From Pseudomonas inefficax (GTDB lineage Bacteria > Pseudomonadota > Gammaproteobacteria > Pseudomonadales > Pseudomonadaceae): a DNA stretch of 64,000 bases. Within the stretch, counting starts at the first letter, position 1. The number at the start of each line of letters is the position of its first letter. The stretch spans positions 20,303 through 84,302 of the forward strand of contig NZ_OPYN01000184.1 of NCBI RefSeq assembly GCF_900277125.1, in the 5' to 3' direction. Below, in pieces: positions 1 through 7,484 of this stretch. The notes under the pieces were generated by a model. It worked only from the letters and a program-made list of their open reading frames with translations. It was not told the DNA's origin and made no database searches. The translations under genes were made by a program, and so were the position numbers.

Positions 1-323
1 ACAAGCCACTGATCCTGTTCCGCAAGCAGGGCAAGCTGCCGGCTGACGTGCTGAGCGAGGGTTACCAGACCGAGTACGGCGAAGCCTTCCTGGAAGTGCA
101 TGCCGACAGCCTGTGCGAAGGGGATTCGGTGTTGATCTTCGATGACCTGATTGCTACTGGCGGTACGCTGCTGGCAGCAGCCAACCTGGTGCGTCGGACC
201 GGGGCGCAGGTGTTCGAGGCAGCGGCGATCATTGATTTGCCGGAGCTGGAGGGGTCGCGCCGCTTGCAGGCTGCGGGTGTGCCGACCTTCTGCCTTACCG
301 AGTTTTCTCTTAGCGAATACTGA
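1..323 (+). CDS. apt: adenine phosphoribosyltransferase, 3' part
   Basis: Purine salvage enzyme that joins adenine and PRPP to give AMP and pyrophosphate in the cytosol. Only the C-terminal ~106 residues are in the window; the frame is open from the first bases and ends with TGA at 321-323. The PRPP-binding loop is visible as DDLIATGGTLLAA, preceded by the hydrophobic strand SVLIF, which is the type I phosphoribosyltransferase signature. The internal ATG at 48 is not the real start because the reading frame continues upstream with conserved sequence (KPLILFRKQGKLP). It converges on recR across a REP pair. Confidence 0.93.
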   Translation, partial: KPLILFRKQGKLPADVLSEGYQTEYGEAFLEVHADSLCEGDSVLIFDDLIATGGTLLAAANLVRRTGAQVFEAAAIIDLPELEGSRRLQAAGVPTFCLTEFSLSEY

Positions 324-332
324 GTGGATTTT

Positions 333-451
333 GGGGCTGCTTTGCAGCCCATCGCGACACAAGGCCGCTCCTACAGAGACCGCGCCGCATTCAAGTCTGC
401 GCGGCCCCTGTAGGAGCGGCCTTGTGTCGCGATGGGCCGCAAAGCGGCCCC
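333..451. repeat. REP pair (inverted), GCGGCCTTGTGTCGCGATGG type
   Basis: Two inverted copies of a REP-like palindrome with the core GGAGCGGCCTTGTGTCGCGA lie between the convergent ends of apt and recR. The outer arms GGGGCTGC...GCAGCCC can form a cruciform or hairpin. No other terminator is visible between the two genes. Confidence 0.85.
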
Positions 452-463
452 AACAGTTCTCAA

Positions 464-1066
464 TCAGAGCGAAATCGGCCGCCGCCCGGCAAACGCATGG
501 GCCAAGGTCCCACCATCCACCAGCTCCAACTCGCCACCCAGCGGCACGCCATGGGCAATCCGCGACGCCACCAAGCCCTTCTCGCTCAGCAACTGGGCAA
601 TGTAATGCGCCGTCGCCTCCCCTTCCACCGTCGGGTTGGTCGCCAGGATCACCTCGGTGAAGGTGCCCTGCTCCTCGATCCGCGCCATCAGCTGCGGAAT
701 CCCGATCGCCTCCGGCCCCAGCCCGTCCAGCGGTGACAAGTGGCCCTTGAGCACGAAGTAGCGGCCACGGTAGCCGGTCTGCTCCACTGCATACACATCG
801 GTCGGCCCTTCGACCACGCACAATTGGGTATCGTCACGGCGCGGGTCGGCACATTGCGGGCACAACTCCTGCTCGGTCAGGGTGCGGCACTGACGGCAAT
901 GCCCAACCCCTTCCATGGCCTGGGTCAAGGCCTGGGCCAGGCGCAGGCCGCCACTGCGGTCACGCTCGAGCAGTTGCAGGGCCATGCGCTGGGCGGTTTT
1001 CTGGCCGACGCCTGGCAGGATGCGCAGGCCATCGATCAGTTGGCGGATGAGGGGGCTGAAACTCAT
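464..1066 (-). CDS. recR: recombination mediator protein RecR
   Basis: RecFOR-pathway protein that helps load RecA on gapped DNA. The 200-residue length equals the family norm. The N-terminal helix-hairpin-helix region (LRILPGVGQKTAQRMALQLL) is followed by a C4 zinc finger (HCRQCRTLTEQELCPQC, about residues 55-72). A Toprim domain follows, with the acidic motif VVEGPTDVYAVE. I chose the ATG at 1066 (MSFSPLIRQL), which matches family N-termini, over an upstream in-frame ATG that adds 20 non-homologous residues. It lies downstream of ybaB and dnaX on the same strand, the classic dnaX-ybaB-recR arrangement, but here a REP pair and a terminator-like hairpin separate it from ybaB. Confidence 0.96.
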   Translation of the reverse strand: MSFSPLIRQLIDGLRILPGVGQKTAQRMALQLLERDRSGGLRLAQALTQAMEGVGHCRQCRTLTEQELCPQCADPRRDDTQLCVVEGPTDVYAVEQTGYRGRYFVLKGHLSPLDGLGPEAIGIPQLMARIEEQGTFTEVILATNPTVEGEATAHYIAQLLSEKGLVASRIAHGVPLGGELELVDGGTLAHAFAGRRPISL

Positions 1067-1149
1067 GTGGAAGGCCTGACAATTCAATAAGAGGCGGTTT
1101 ATACCCAGCGGGGGCGGCGGCGTCAAATCAGCCTCCAGCCCTGCGCTGT

Positions 1150-1270
1150 CCCTGTAGGAGCGGCCTTGTGTCGCGATGGGGCGCGCAGCGGCCCCAGGAT
1201 CTCAGCTTCGCAGCATGAATTGCCGGGGCTGCTATGCAGCCCTATCGCGACACAAGGCCGCTCCTACATG
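1150..1270. repeat. REP pair (inverted)
   Basis: Inverted copies of CCTGTAGGAGCGGCCTTGTG and its complement surround a short spacer between recR and ybaB. Same REP subtype as at 333-451. Confidence 0.85.
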
Positions 1271-1320
1271 GACCACACCAGGTTCAAGAATAATGACCGC
1301 GCAGGCTGCAGGAACGCACA

Positions 1321-1354
1321 AAAAAACCGCCGCTGTCGTCAGCGGCGGTTTTTT
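1321..1354 (-). terminator. Rho-independent terminator after ybaB
   Basis: An AAAAAACCGCCGCTG / CAGCGGCGGTTTTTT hairpin with a GC-rich stem and T-runs on both strands lies 18 bases beyond the ybaB stop. It could work in both directions; on the minus strand it would end the dnaX-ybaB transcript before recR. Confidence 0.85.
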
Positions 1355-1371
1355 CAGTAACGCAAATGCCC

Positions 1372-1707
1372 TTAGAACGGCATCTTGAAGCCCGGCGGCA
1401 GCTGCATGCCAGCGGTCATGCTGCCCATCTTGTCCTGGCTGTTCTGCTCGACCTTGCGCACGGCGTCGTTCAGTGCAGCGGCGATCAGGTCTTCCAGCAC
1501 TTCCTTGTCGTCTTCATCAGTCGACATCAGGCTCTGGTCGATGCTGACACGCTTGACGTCGTGACGACCGGTCATCACCACGCTCACCAGGCCGCCACCG
1601 GACTGGCCGGTGACTTCGGCGTTGGCCAGCTCTTCCTGCATCTTCTGCATCTTTTCCTGCATTTGCTGGGCCTGCTTCATCAGGCCGGCCATGCCACCTT
1701 TCATCAT
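1372..1707 (-). CDS. ybaB: nucleoid-associated protein YbaB/EbfC
   Basis: Small homodimeric DNA-binding protein of the YbaB/EbfC family, 111 residues, the usual length. The N-terminal amphipathic coiled-coil helix (LMKQAQQMQEKMQKMQEELANAEV) precedes the conserved TGQSGGGLVSVVMTGRHDVKRV strand region. The start at 1707 (MMKGGM) has GAGG upstream at proper spacing; a longer frame to 1761 adds unrelated residues. It sits just downstream of dnaX, as in most gammaproteobacteria, so it is probably co-transcribed with it. Confidence 0.95.
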   Translation of the reverse strand: MMKGGMAGLMKQAQQMQEKMQKMQEELANAEVTGQSGGGLVSVVMTGRHDVKRVSIDQSLMSTDEDDKEVLEDLIAAALNDAVRKVEQNSQDKMGSMTAGMQLPPGFKMPF

Positions 1708-1770
1708 GGGGAATACCTCGATTGGGTCATGTGATGCGGCCCGGCACCGGGCCGGCCGCATGGTTATCCG

Positions 1771-3831
1771 TTACTGGCCCTGGTTAACCAGGGCTTCTAC
1801 AGGCTCAATAGTATCCTGCCGCACCTTGGCGCCGAACAACTTGATCATCTGCTGGATCAACGGATCCTGCTCGATCGAGGTGACCGCGTCCTGCTGGCGC
1901 TCGGCGCGTTTGCGCGCCGCCGCCTGCGCCGGGGTTTCCTGCTCGGGCAGGATCAGCTCGATGCGCAGGTTCAGCGTGCGCCCCAGGTGCTGGTTGAGCG
2001 CGTCGTTCAGGCGCCGCTGCTGTGTGGCGTTGAACAGCGCCCCCTGGCCAGGGTCCAGGTGCAGCAGCCAGTCGTCGCCATCAGCGGCAATCAACGTACA
2101 GTTTGCCGCGATGTTGCCTGTCATCCCGGACACAGGCAACTGTGGGAATAATTCCAGCCATTGCAAGGCCAGGCCGGTGGCCGGCTTGGCTGCCGGCAGC
2201 GGTTCAGCTACCGGCTTGGGTGCTTCTTCCTGCACATGTTCGGCCAGTTCGTCTAGGTAGCTGAAGCCGACCGGGTCGCTTTCGCCGCCGTAATAGTCTT
2301 CGTCCAGTGGCGGTTCATCGTCGCGGTCCATGCCCACGGCGGCATAGGCGGACGGGTCGAAGGGCGGCTCGTCGTCGTGTGCCGGGGCGGCAGGTGCCGG
2401 CGTGGGCGCAGCGGGCGGTGCAGGAACCGGTGCAGGCTCGGCCACTACCGGTGCTGCCGCTGGCGCGGGCTCTTCCCATGGCAGGTCGACCACCTCTGCC
2501 ACCGGTTCTGGTTCTGGTTCTGGCTGTGGCTCGATGACCGGGGCAGGCTCGACAACCGGCTGTGGCGCTGGCTCGACCGGTGCGGGCGCCTGCACTTGTT
2601 GCGTGACAACCGGTGCAACAGGCTCGACGACAGCAGCGGCCGGCGGCGCCACGGCAACCGCCGGCGCTGCCACCTGTGTTGCAGGATCAGCTGTGGCCTG
2701 GCTGATCCCCACTGGCTTTAGTACCGGCTTCGGCGCGTCGTCGGTGTCGGCGGGGCGGAACGCCAGCATGCGCAGCAGGACCATTTCAAAACCGCCGCGC
2801 GGGTCTGGCGCAAGTGGCAGGTCACGGCGGCCGATCAGGCCCATCTGGTAATAGAACTGCACGTCCTCGGCTGGCAATGCCGAGGCCAGCGCCAGCACCC
2901 GCTCACGGTCGCCCTGGCCGTTGTCCACCGCTTCCGGCAGCGCCTGGGCAATGGCTACGCGGTGCAGCACATTGAGCATCTCGGCCAGCACGCCAGCCCA
3001 GTCCGGCCCCTGCTCGGCCAGGTCGCGAACGGCCTCCAGCAAGGCCCGGGCATCGCCTTCGAGCAGCGCCTGCAGCACACCATAAACCTGGCCATGATCG
3101 AGGCTGCCGAGCATGGCCCGCACATCGGCGGCCAGGACCTTGCCTTCGCCAAAGGCGATGGCCTGGTCAGTCAGGCTCATGGCGTCGCGCATCGAACCAT
3201 CGGCGGCACGGCCCAGCAGCCACAGGGCATCCGGCTCGAACGGCACGTTCTCGGCGGCCAGCACATGGCTGAGGTGCTCGACCACCCGCTCCGGGCTCAT
3301 GTTCTTCAGCGAGAACTGCAGGCAGCGCGACAGGATGGTGGCTGGCAGTTTCTGCGGGTCGGTGGTGGCGAGGATGAACTTGACGTAGGGCGGCGGCTCT
3401 TCCAGCGTCTTGAGCAAGGCGTTGAACGAGTGGGTCGAGAGCATGTGCACTTCGTCGATCAGGTAGACCTTGAAGCGCCCACGGCTCGGGGCGTACTGCA
3501 CGTTATCGAGCAATTCGCGGGTGTCCTCGACCTTGGTGCGGCTGGCGGCGTCGATCTCGATCAGGTCGACGAAACGACCTTCGTCGATCTCCCGGCACAC
3601 CGAACAGGTGCCACAGGGCGTGGAGGTGATACCGGTTTCGCAGTTCAGGCACTTGGCGATGATACGGGCGATGGTGGTCTTGCCCACGCCCCGCGTACCG
3701 GTGAACAGGTAGGCATGGTGCAGGCGCTGGTTGTCCAAGGCATTGATCAAGGCCTTGAGCACATGGGTCTGGCCGACCATTTCGCGGAACGAGCGCGGAC
3801 GCCATTTACGTGCAAGAACCTGATAACTCAT
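1771..3831 (-). CDS. dnaX: DNA polymerase III subunit tau/gamma
   Basis: Clamp-loader ATPase of the replicative polymerase, 686 residues. The Walker A motif GTRGVGKT lies at residues 45-52 and a four-cysteine zinc site (CLNC...PCGTCSVC) follows. The DEVHMLS Walker B and the SRC sensor motif (ILSRCLQF) complete the AAA+ domain. The middle, about residues 370-540, is a long Ala/Pro/Val/Glu-rich linker of low complexity, followed by the tau C-terminal domain that contacts the polymerase and helicase. It heads the dnaX-ybaB unit. I did not see an obvious A-rich slippery heptamer like that of E. coli, so a gamma product by frameshift is not supported by eye. Confidence 0.97.
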   Translation of the reverse strand: MSYQVLARKWRPRSFREMVGQTHVLKALINALDNQRLHHAYLFTGTRGVGKTTIARIIAKCLNCETGITSTPCGTCSVCREIDEGRFVDLIEIDAASRTKVEDTRELLDNVQYAPSRGRFKVYLIDEVHMLSTHSFNALLKTLEEPPPYVKFILATTDPQKLPATILSRCLQFSLKNMSPERVVEHLSHVLAAENVPFEPDALWLLGRAADGSMRDAMSLTDQAIAFGEGKVLAADVRAMLGSLDHGQVYGVLQALLEGDARALLEAVRDLAEQGPDWAGVLAEMLNVLHRVAIAQALPEAVDNGQGDRERVLALASALPAEDVQFYYQMGLIGRRDLPLAPDPRGGFEMVLLRMLAFRPADTDDAPKPVLKPVGISQATADPATQVAAPAVAVAPPAAAVVEPVAPVVTQQVQAPAPVEPAPQPVVEPAPVIEPQPEPEPEPVAEVVDLPWEEPAPAAAPVVAEPAPVPAPPAAPTPAPAAPAHDDEPPFDPSAYAAVGMDRDDEPPLDEDYYGGESDPVGFSYLDELAEHVQEEAPKPVAEPLPAAKPATGLALQWLELFPQLPVSGMTGNIAANCTLIAADGDDWLLHLDPGQGALFNATQQRRLNDALNQHLGRTLNLRIELILPEQETPAQAAARKRAERQQDAVTSIEQDPLIQQMIKLFGAKVRQDTIEPVEALVNQGQ

Positions 3832-3954
3832 CGAAAAACCATCGTAGCCTGATCGAGCGGAAGATCGCTAATGCTAGCGGAGCGGGGGCAAAATTGCACC
3901 CTGCGCAAGTCGTCTAAGCTTTGAAACTGATGTGCCATCCAGGGAGGATTGCCT

Positions 3955-4722
3955 TTGCAAAGACTGCTGGCCCTGTTGCTGCTGTGGAGTACCTACAGCC
4001 AGGCTGAACAGCCCGTGTTGCGTTTTTCTGTCGCCGAAAGCTGGAGCATGCCATTGGTGCGCATCGAAGGCGACCAGCCAGTAGAAGGCATGCTGTACGA
4101 CCTGATGCAGGCCTTGGCCAAAGAGGTGGGCGTACGCCCCGAATACCATGTCATGGCCCGGCTGCGCCTGCAGGAGGCGATGAACAGCGGTGATATCGAT
4201 GTGCGCTGCTACGTCAGCACCCAGTGGTTCAATGACCGGCCGAGGGATTTTGTCTGGAGCGTCCCGCTGCTGCACCAGCGGGACCTGCTGGTAGGCCGCG
4301 CTGGCGACAGTACCCCGCTGCCCCCGGAGCAACTGCCTGCCCAGGCCATCGGCACAGTGCTTGGCTACGCCTATCCGACCTTGCAACCGCTGCTCGACCA
4401 GGGCCGCCTGCACCGCGAAGACAGCCGCAGCCAGTTGCTGGTGCTGCAGAAGCTGCAAGCCGGGCGCTATCGGCATGCGGTAAGCAACCAGCTGTCGCTG
4501 CAGTGGTTCAACCAGGGTCTCCCCGCCGAGCAGCAATTGCAGGCGCTGGCGGTGCTGGAGGACCAGGACCTGGGATGCATGGTACGCAATGACCCGGCGA
4601 TACCGACCCAAGGGTTGCTGCGGGCACTGGTACGGATGAAGCAGTCGGGCGAGATCGAGCGGATCGTGCAGCGGTATGGGGGCGCGGGCAACCAGGAACC
4701 CATGTCTGTGGCTCGCCCCTGA
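3955..4722 (+). CDS. periplasmic substrate-binding protein (SBP_bac_3 type)
   Basis: About 255 residues with a signal peptide (QRLLALLLLWSTYSQAEQ) and the bilobal solute-binding fold of ABC amino-acid-type binding proteins (VLRFSVAESWSMPL; GMLYDLMQALAKEVGV). No permease or ATPase gene is adjacent, so it may be an orphan binding protein or a sensory/other periplasmic protein. The start is uncertain. A strong GGGAGG at 3942-3947 is too close to the TTG at 3949 but 7 bases from the TTG at 3955, which I prefer. It is divergent from dnaX. The ligand cannot be read from sequence. Confidence 0.75.
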   Translation: MQRLLALLLLWSTYSQAEQPVLRFSVAESWSMPLVRIEGDQPVEGMLYDLMQALAKEVGVRPEYHVMARLRLQEAMNSGDIDVRCYVSTQWFNDRPRDFVWSVPLLHQRDLLVGRAGDSTPLPPEQLPAQAIGTVLGYAYPTLQPLLDQGRLHREDSRSQLLVLQKLQAGRYRHAVSNQLSLQWFNQGLPAEQQLQALAVLEDQDLGCMVRNDPAIPTQGLLRALVRMKQSGEIERIVQRYGGAGNQEPMSVARP

Positions 4723-4779
4723 TCCCTTGGAGTATCGGCAGCAACTCTCTGAATCGAAATCTCAAAGCCGGCGCGGTCA

Positions 4780-4867
4780 CTGTGGGAGCGGGCAAGCCCG
4801 CGAACACCGGCAAAGCCGGTGCCATCCACCGAGTTGCCTTCTTCGCGGGCATGCCCGCTCCCACAGG
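4780..4867. repeat. REP pair (inverted)
   Basis: CTGTGGGAGCGGGCAAGCCC and its inverted partner GCGGGCATGCCCGCTCCCAC flank a small internal palindrome (ACCGGCAAAGCCGGT). Confidence 0.85.
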
Positions 4868-4919
4868 ATTGTGCGGTGCAGACACAGTTTCTATTGCAGG
4901 CTCAAGCCTGGTGGTGCTG

Positions 4920-5420
4920 TCAGCAGGCTGATTGCGCGCTCGCCAGCAAACCCGCACTCAAGAACATCCCCACGCCAAACACAAAATGCGTGGCCAGGCT
5001 CTTGAGGCAGTTGCGCGCAGGCGTCGGCGTCCTCGACGCAAAGAACCCCGCGCCCATTGCCGGCTGCATGAAACACAACGGTGCCAGGACCGTACCCACA
5101 CCGACCGCCACCGCAGGCAAAAGAGTAGGCGCCAATAGCCACCCTTCCCCTGCAATCACAACCAGCAACATCGCGAACAGCACGCCGATGGCGTAATGAA
5201 TCCCCCATCCCAACGCCAGCTCATGCCGCACCGGTTCTGCCTTGGCAATCGCCTGGTGCCGCACACGCCCGTGCAGCAAATGCCCCGCCCAACGCCCGAC
5301 CATGGCGAAATTCAGCGTGGCGACACCCATCCGCCTCAGCAGCAGCCCCCACAAGTCCATCACCATCGTGGCACCGATACCAATTGGCAAAGCAGCGGAA
5401 AACATCGCGGTAAACGTCAT
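4920..5420 (-). CDS. DUF2938 family membrane protein
   Basis: A 166-residue integral membrane protein that I recognise as DUF2938; function unknown. Four to five hydrophobic segments are visible, for example the N-terminal SAALPIGIGATMVMDLW, the central YAIGVLFAMLLVVIAG, LLPAVAVGVGTVLAPLCFM and the C-terminal HFVFGVGMFLSAGLLA. It is transcribed divergently from a MerR-type regulator. A 16-bp palindrome in the shared promoter makes it the likely target of that regulator. No transport or enzyme motif is recognisable. Confidence 0.8.
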   Translation of the reverse strand: MTFTAMFSAALPIGIGATMVMDLWGLLLRRMGVATLNFAMVGRWAGHLLHGRVRHQAIAKAEPVRHELALGWGIHYAIGVLFAMLLVVIAGEGWLLAPTLLPAVAVGVGTVLAPLCFMQPAMGAGFFASRTPTPARNCLKSLATHFVFGVGMFLSAGLLASAQSAC

Positions 5421-5472
5421 TGAACAAGCCCTCGAAGATTGACGGTCATCAGCATGCCGCGCAGCATAGAAG

Positions 5473-5488
5473 TTGAAGTCAACTTCAA
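5473..5488. promoter_or_regulatory. MerR-type operator palindrome
   Basis: TTGAAGT-CA-ACTTCAA is a perfect dyad with 7-bp arms between the divergent DUF2938 and merR-type genes. On the minus strand a TATGCT element lies just downstream, so the dyad sits where MerR-family activators bind between the -35 and -10 boxes. Confidence 0.65.
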
Positions 5489-5502
5489 GTCAAGGGCCCG
5501 AA

Positions 5503-5925
5503 ATGGACATTGCCGACGTCGCCAGACGCACAGGCGTACCCGCCTCGACGCTGCGCTACTACGAGAAGAAAGGTTTGCTCAAATCACTTGCCGGGCGCGG
5601 CCAGCGGCGGCAGTTCGCAGCCGATGTTGCAGACCGACTGGCGTTGATCGCCCTGGGCCAGGCTGCGGGTTTTTCGCTGGATGAGGTGGGGGCAATGCTG
5701 GTGGACCTGCAGGTCGACCGGCAGATGCTGATAGCCAAAGCCGACGAACTGGATGCCCGGGTCAAACGCTTGCAGGCGATGAGCAAGGGCTTGCGGCATG
5801 CCGCGCAGTGCCCTGAGCAAGATCACCTGGCATGCCCGAAATTCCAGCGGCTGATGAAGCTGTCGGCCATGGGGTATGGGAAAAGGCCCAAGCGATCAAC
5901 GGCTGCCTTGAACCATCCAGAATAA
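5503..5925 (+). CDS. MerR family transcriptional regulator
   Basis: A 140-residue MerR-type activator. The N-terminal winged HTH (IADVARRTGVPASTLRYYEKKGLL) is followed by a dimerisation helix (DELDARVKRLQAMSKGLRHA) and a short C-terminal tail with two cysteines spaced as C-x8-C (QCPEQDHLACPKF). The tail could bind a metal or thiol-reactive ligand, but the effector is unknown. The ATG at 5503 starts at the canonical first residues of the HTH; the in-frame ATG at 5473 lies inside the operator. It probably controls the divergent DUF2938 gene and itself. Confidence 0.87.
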   Translation: MDIADVARRTGVPASTLRYYEKKGLLKSLAGRGQRRQFAADVADRLALIALGQAAGFSLDEVGAMLVDLQVDRQMLIAKADELDARVKRLQAMSKGLRHAAQCPEQDHLACPKFQRLMKLSAMGYGKRPKRSTAALNHPE

Positions 5926-6043
5926 TCACCCGGCCTGCACTCACACCCCAAATGATATCAATGCGCCACCACTCAGTGTAAAGTGGCGCGCCTCCGCGCC
6001 CAGCCATGCGCCGAGAAAAGTACCCATATTTAGGAAATGCTGT

Positions 6044-6469
6044 ATGTCCACAGTACGCAATTTGACCGCTGCCGCCCTGATAGCACTGACCACGGGTTGT
6101 GCAACCGGCCTCAATTCAGCCCAGGAATCGGAACTTGCCAGCTATCGCGCCAGAAACCTCGCGGTTCAGGAAAAAAGCCCTGGGCTAGCTGCCGGCCTTG
6201 GCCTGCTTCCGGGTGGAGGCTCGTTTTACGGACGCGCATACGGCTTTGGCGTAGTGAACCTGCTGCTGTGGCCAATCTCGATTCTCTGGGACCCGGTGAG
6301 CGGGCATGACGCCGCAGAGATGCTCAACTACCAAGCCACCAAAGCCCACCTTGCAACGCTAAAAAAGCGCGACATGGACGAGCTTGATGCCCAACTGGAA
6401 TCGGACTCGATCGACCTCAAGCGCTACACGCTCGACAAACGCAGGATCGATGAGAAGTACAACCTGTAA
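6044..6469 (+). CDS. small lipoprotein of unknown function
   Basis: A 141-residue protein with a lipoprotein signal peptide (NLTAAALIALTTGC, lipobox LTTG|C near residue 19). A glycine-rich hydrophobic stretch (GLAAGLGLLPGGGSFYGRAYGFGVVNLLLWPISILWDP) follows, and then a charged helical C-terminus rich in Lys, Asp and Leu. It resembles small envelope proteins of Pseudomonas, but I do not recognise a named family. It stands alone between the merR gene and a second unrelated lipoprotein gene. Confidence 0.7.
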   Translation: MSTVRNLTAAALIALTTGCATGLNSAQESELASYRARNLAVQEKSPGLAAGLGLLPGGGSFYGRAYGFGVVNLLLWPISILWDPVSGHDAAEMLNYQATKAHLATLKKRDMDELDAQLESDSIDLKRYTLDKRRIDEKYNL

Positions 6470-6682
6470 AGGCATTTGCCGAACAGCACAACGCTCGGCC
6501 TCCGGACAGGTTTCTCTAAAGTAATGAATACCTGCTGATACGGGCTTTCGATGGGGGTAGGACGACAGTGCCTACTCCGCCTAATCATCAAGATCGATGA
6601 TAGATAATATCGATATTTGCCTGTTTTCTATCAGCCAAATGAAATGGAGAATGACGCCTGAACCTCAAATCCGGACTGTCTG

Positions 6683-7009
6683 ATGCGCTTTCTGCCTTTT
6701 GCTGCTGCCTCCTTCACTATCACGCTGCTGGCGGGGTGCGCATCCGCGCCTAACCAACCGACAAAGGAGTTGGTAACCGCCAAATCTCCAGAAGCTTTTT
6801 CCGCTTGCGTCATGCAGAAGCTGCAAGAAAATCAGCAATCGCCAAACGTCACCCATACGAGCCGAAGCTATCGCGTGATCCTGAGCAGCCCTGTTGCGGC
6901 GGACAATGTGATCGAGACGTTCAAAGGGGACATGGGCGGGAAAGTCTACGTTTATCAGCGAGGGCTCTTTTCTGAAAACCTCGTTCGTGTAGCTTCGCAA
7001 TGCGCTTGA
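6683..7009 (+). CDS. hypothetical lipoprotein
   Basis: A 108-residue protein with a typical lipobox (FTITLLAGC, cleavage before Cys 19) and a soluble domain of about 90 residues with two further cysteines (AFSACVMQKL near the start and VASQCA at the end). The cysteines may form a disulphide in the periplasm. No named family recognised. The upstream stretch 6470-6682 is AT-richer than its surroundings and holds no gene. Confidence 0.7.
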   Translation: MRFLPFAAASFTITLLAGCASAPNQPTKELVTAKSPEAFSACVMQKLQENQQSPNVTHTSRSYRVILSSPVAADNVIETFKGDMGGKVYVYQRGLFSENLVRVASQCA

Positions 7010-7064
7010 GGAGAAATCGAGTAGGGTAATGCGAGAAATCCTTGAGAATTCAAGGACCTGAAAA

Positions 7065-7165
7065 GGAGGCAGCCCCACCAGCCACACCCCGGCACTCGAT
7101 GTTCCCGCTATGGCTGCTCCCTTCCGGGCCTGACCAGGTTAACGGGTAATCAATGCGGGGGGACC
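7065..7165 (-). ncRNA. ffs: 4.5S RNA, signal recognition particle RNA
   Basis: The complement strand carries the conserved SRP Alu-less hairpin. GGTCAGGCCCGGAAGGGAGC (the GGAA tetraloop with flanking bulges that binds Ffh) lies at about 7110-7130, and the outer stem GGTCCCCCCGCA pairs across to TGTGGCTGGTGGGGC near the 3' end. The length of about 100 nt fits bacterial small SRP RNA. Ends are estimated from the outer stem. A weak CCTTGA-N4-TCAAGG hairpin at 7040-7055 may help termination. Confidence 0.93.
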
Positions 7166-7209
7166 GATGGGGCCACCACTACAAGGCTCGCTGAACAGCG
7201 AGTGGCGCC

Positions 7210-7237
7210 ATTGTACCGGTCTTGGGGGCAGATACAA
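7210..7237 (-). promoter_or_regulatory. sigma-70 promoter of ffs
   Basis: On the minus strand TTGTAT (7232-7237) and TACAAT (7210-7215) are separated by 16 bases, about 45 bases upstream of the mature 4.5S RNA. The intervening leader contains a CTCGCTG/CAGCGAG hairpin (7187-7202). Confidence 0.6.
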
Positions 7238-7304
7238 CCTCTGGAGGAGAAAAAGTCATCATTTCTCAATGACTTGTCCGGGTCAGGATGGCATGGGACT
7301 GCCA

Positions 7305-7451
7305 ATTCGCGGGTGAACCCGCTCCTACAGGGGTAGCGCTGACAGCAAGACCAGCGCAGGACCTGTGGGAGCGGGCGTGCCCGCGAAGCAGGCACCGCGG
7401 TGGATGGCACCGGCTTTGCCGGTGATCGCCGGCAAGCCAGCTCCCACAAGG
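7305..7451. repeat. cluster of three REP units
   Basis: Three REP copies: ATTCGCGGGTGAACCCGCTC, CCTGTGGGAGCGGGCGTGCC and GCCGGCAAGCCAGCTCCCAC. The third has a diverged centre. They lie between ffs and the ligA stop. Confidence 0.85.
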
Positions 7452-7484
7452 ACCGTGCAAGCCAGTGGATCTGGCCTTGGCCTT

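Noticed and set aside
1771..3831. Programmed frameshift site for a gamma product in dnaX
   Set aside because: No A-rich slippery heptamer with a downstream stem could be found by eye at the expected position.
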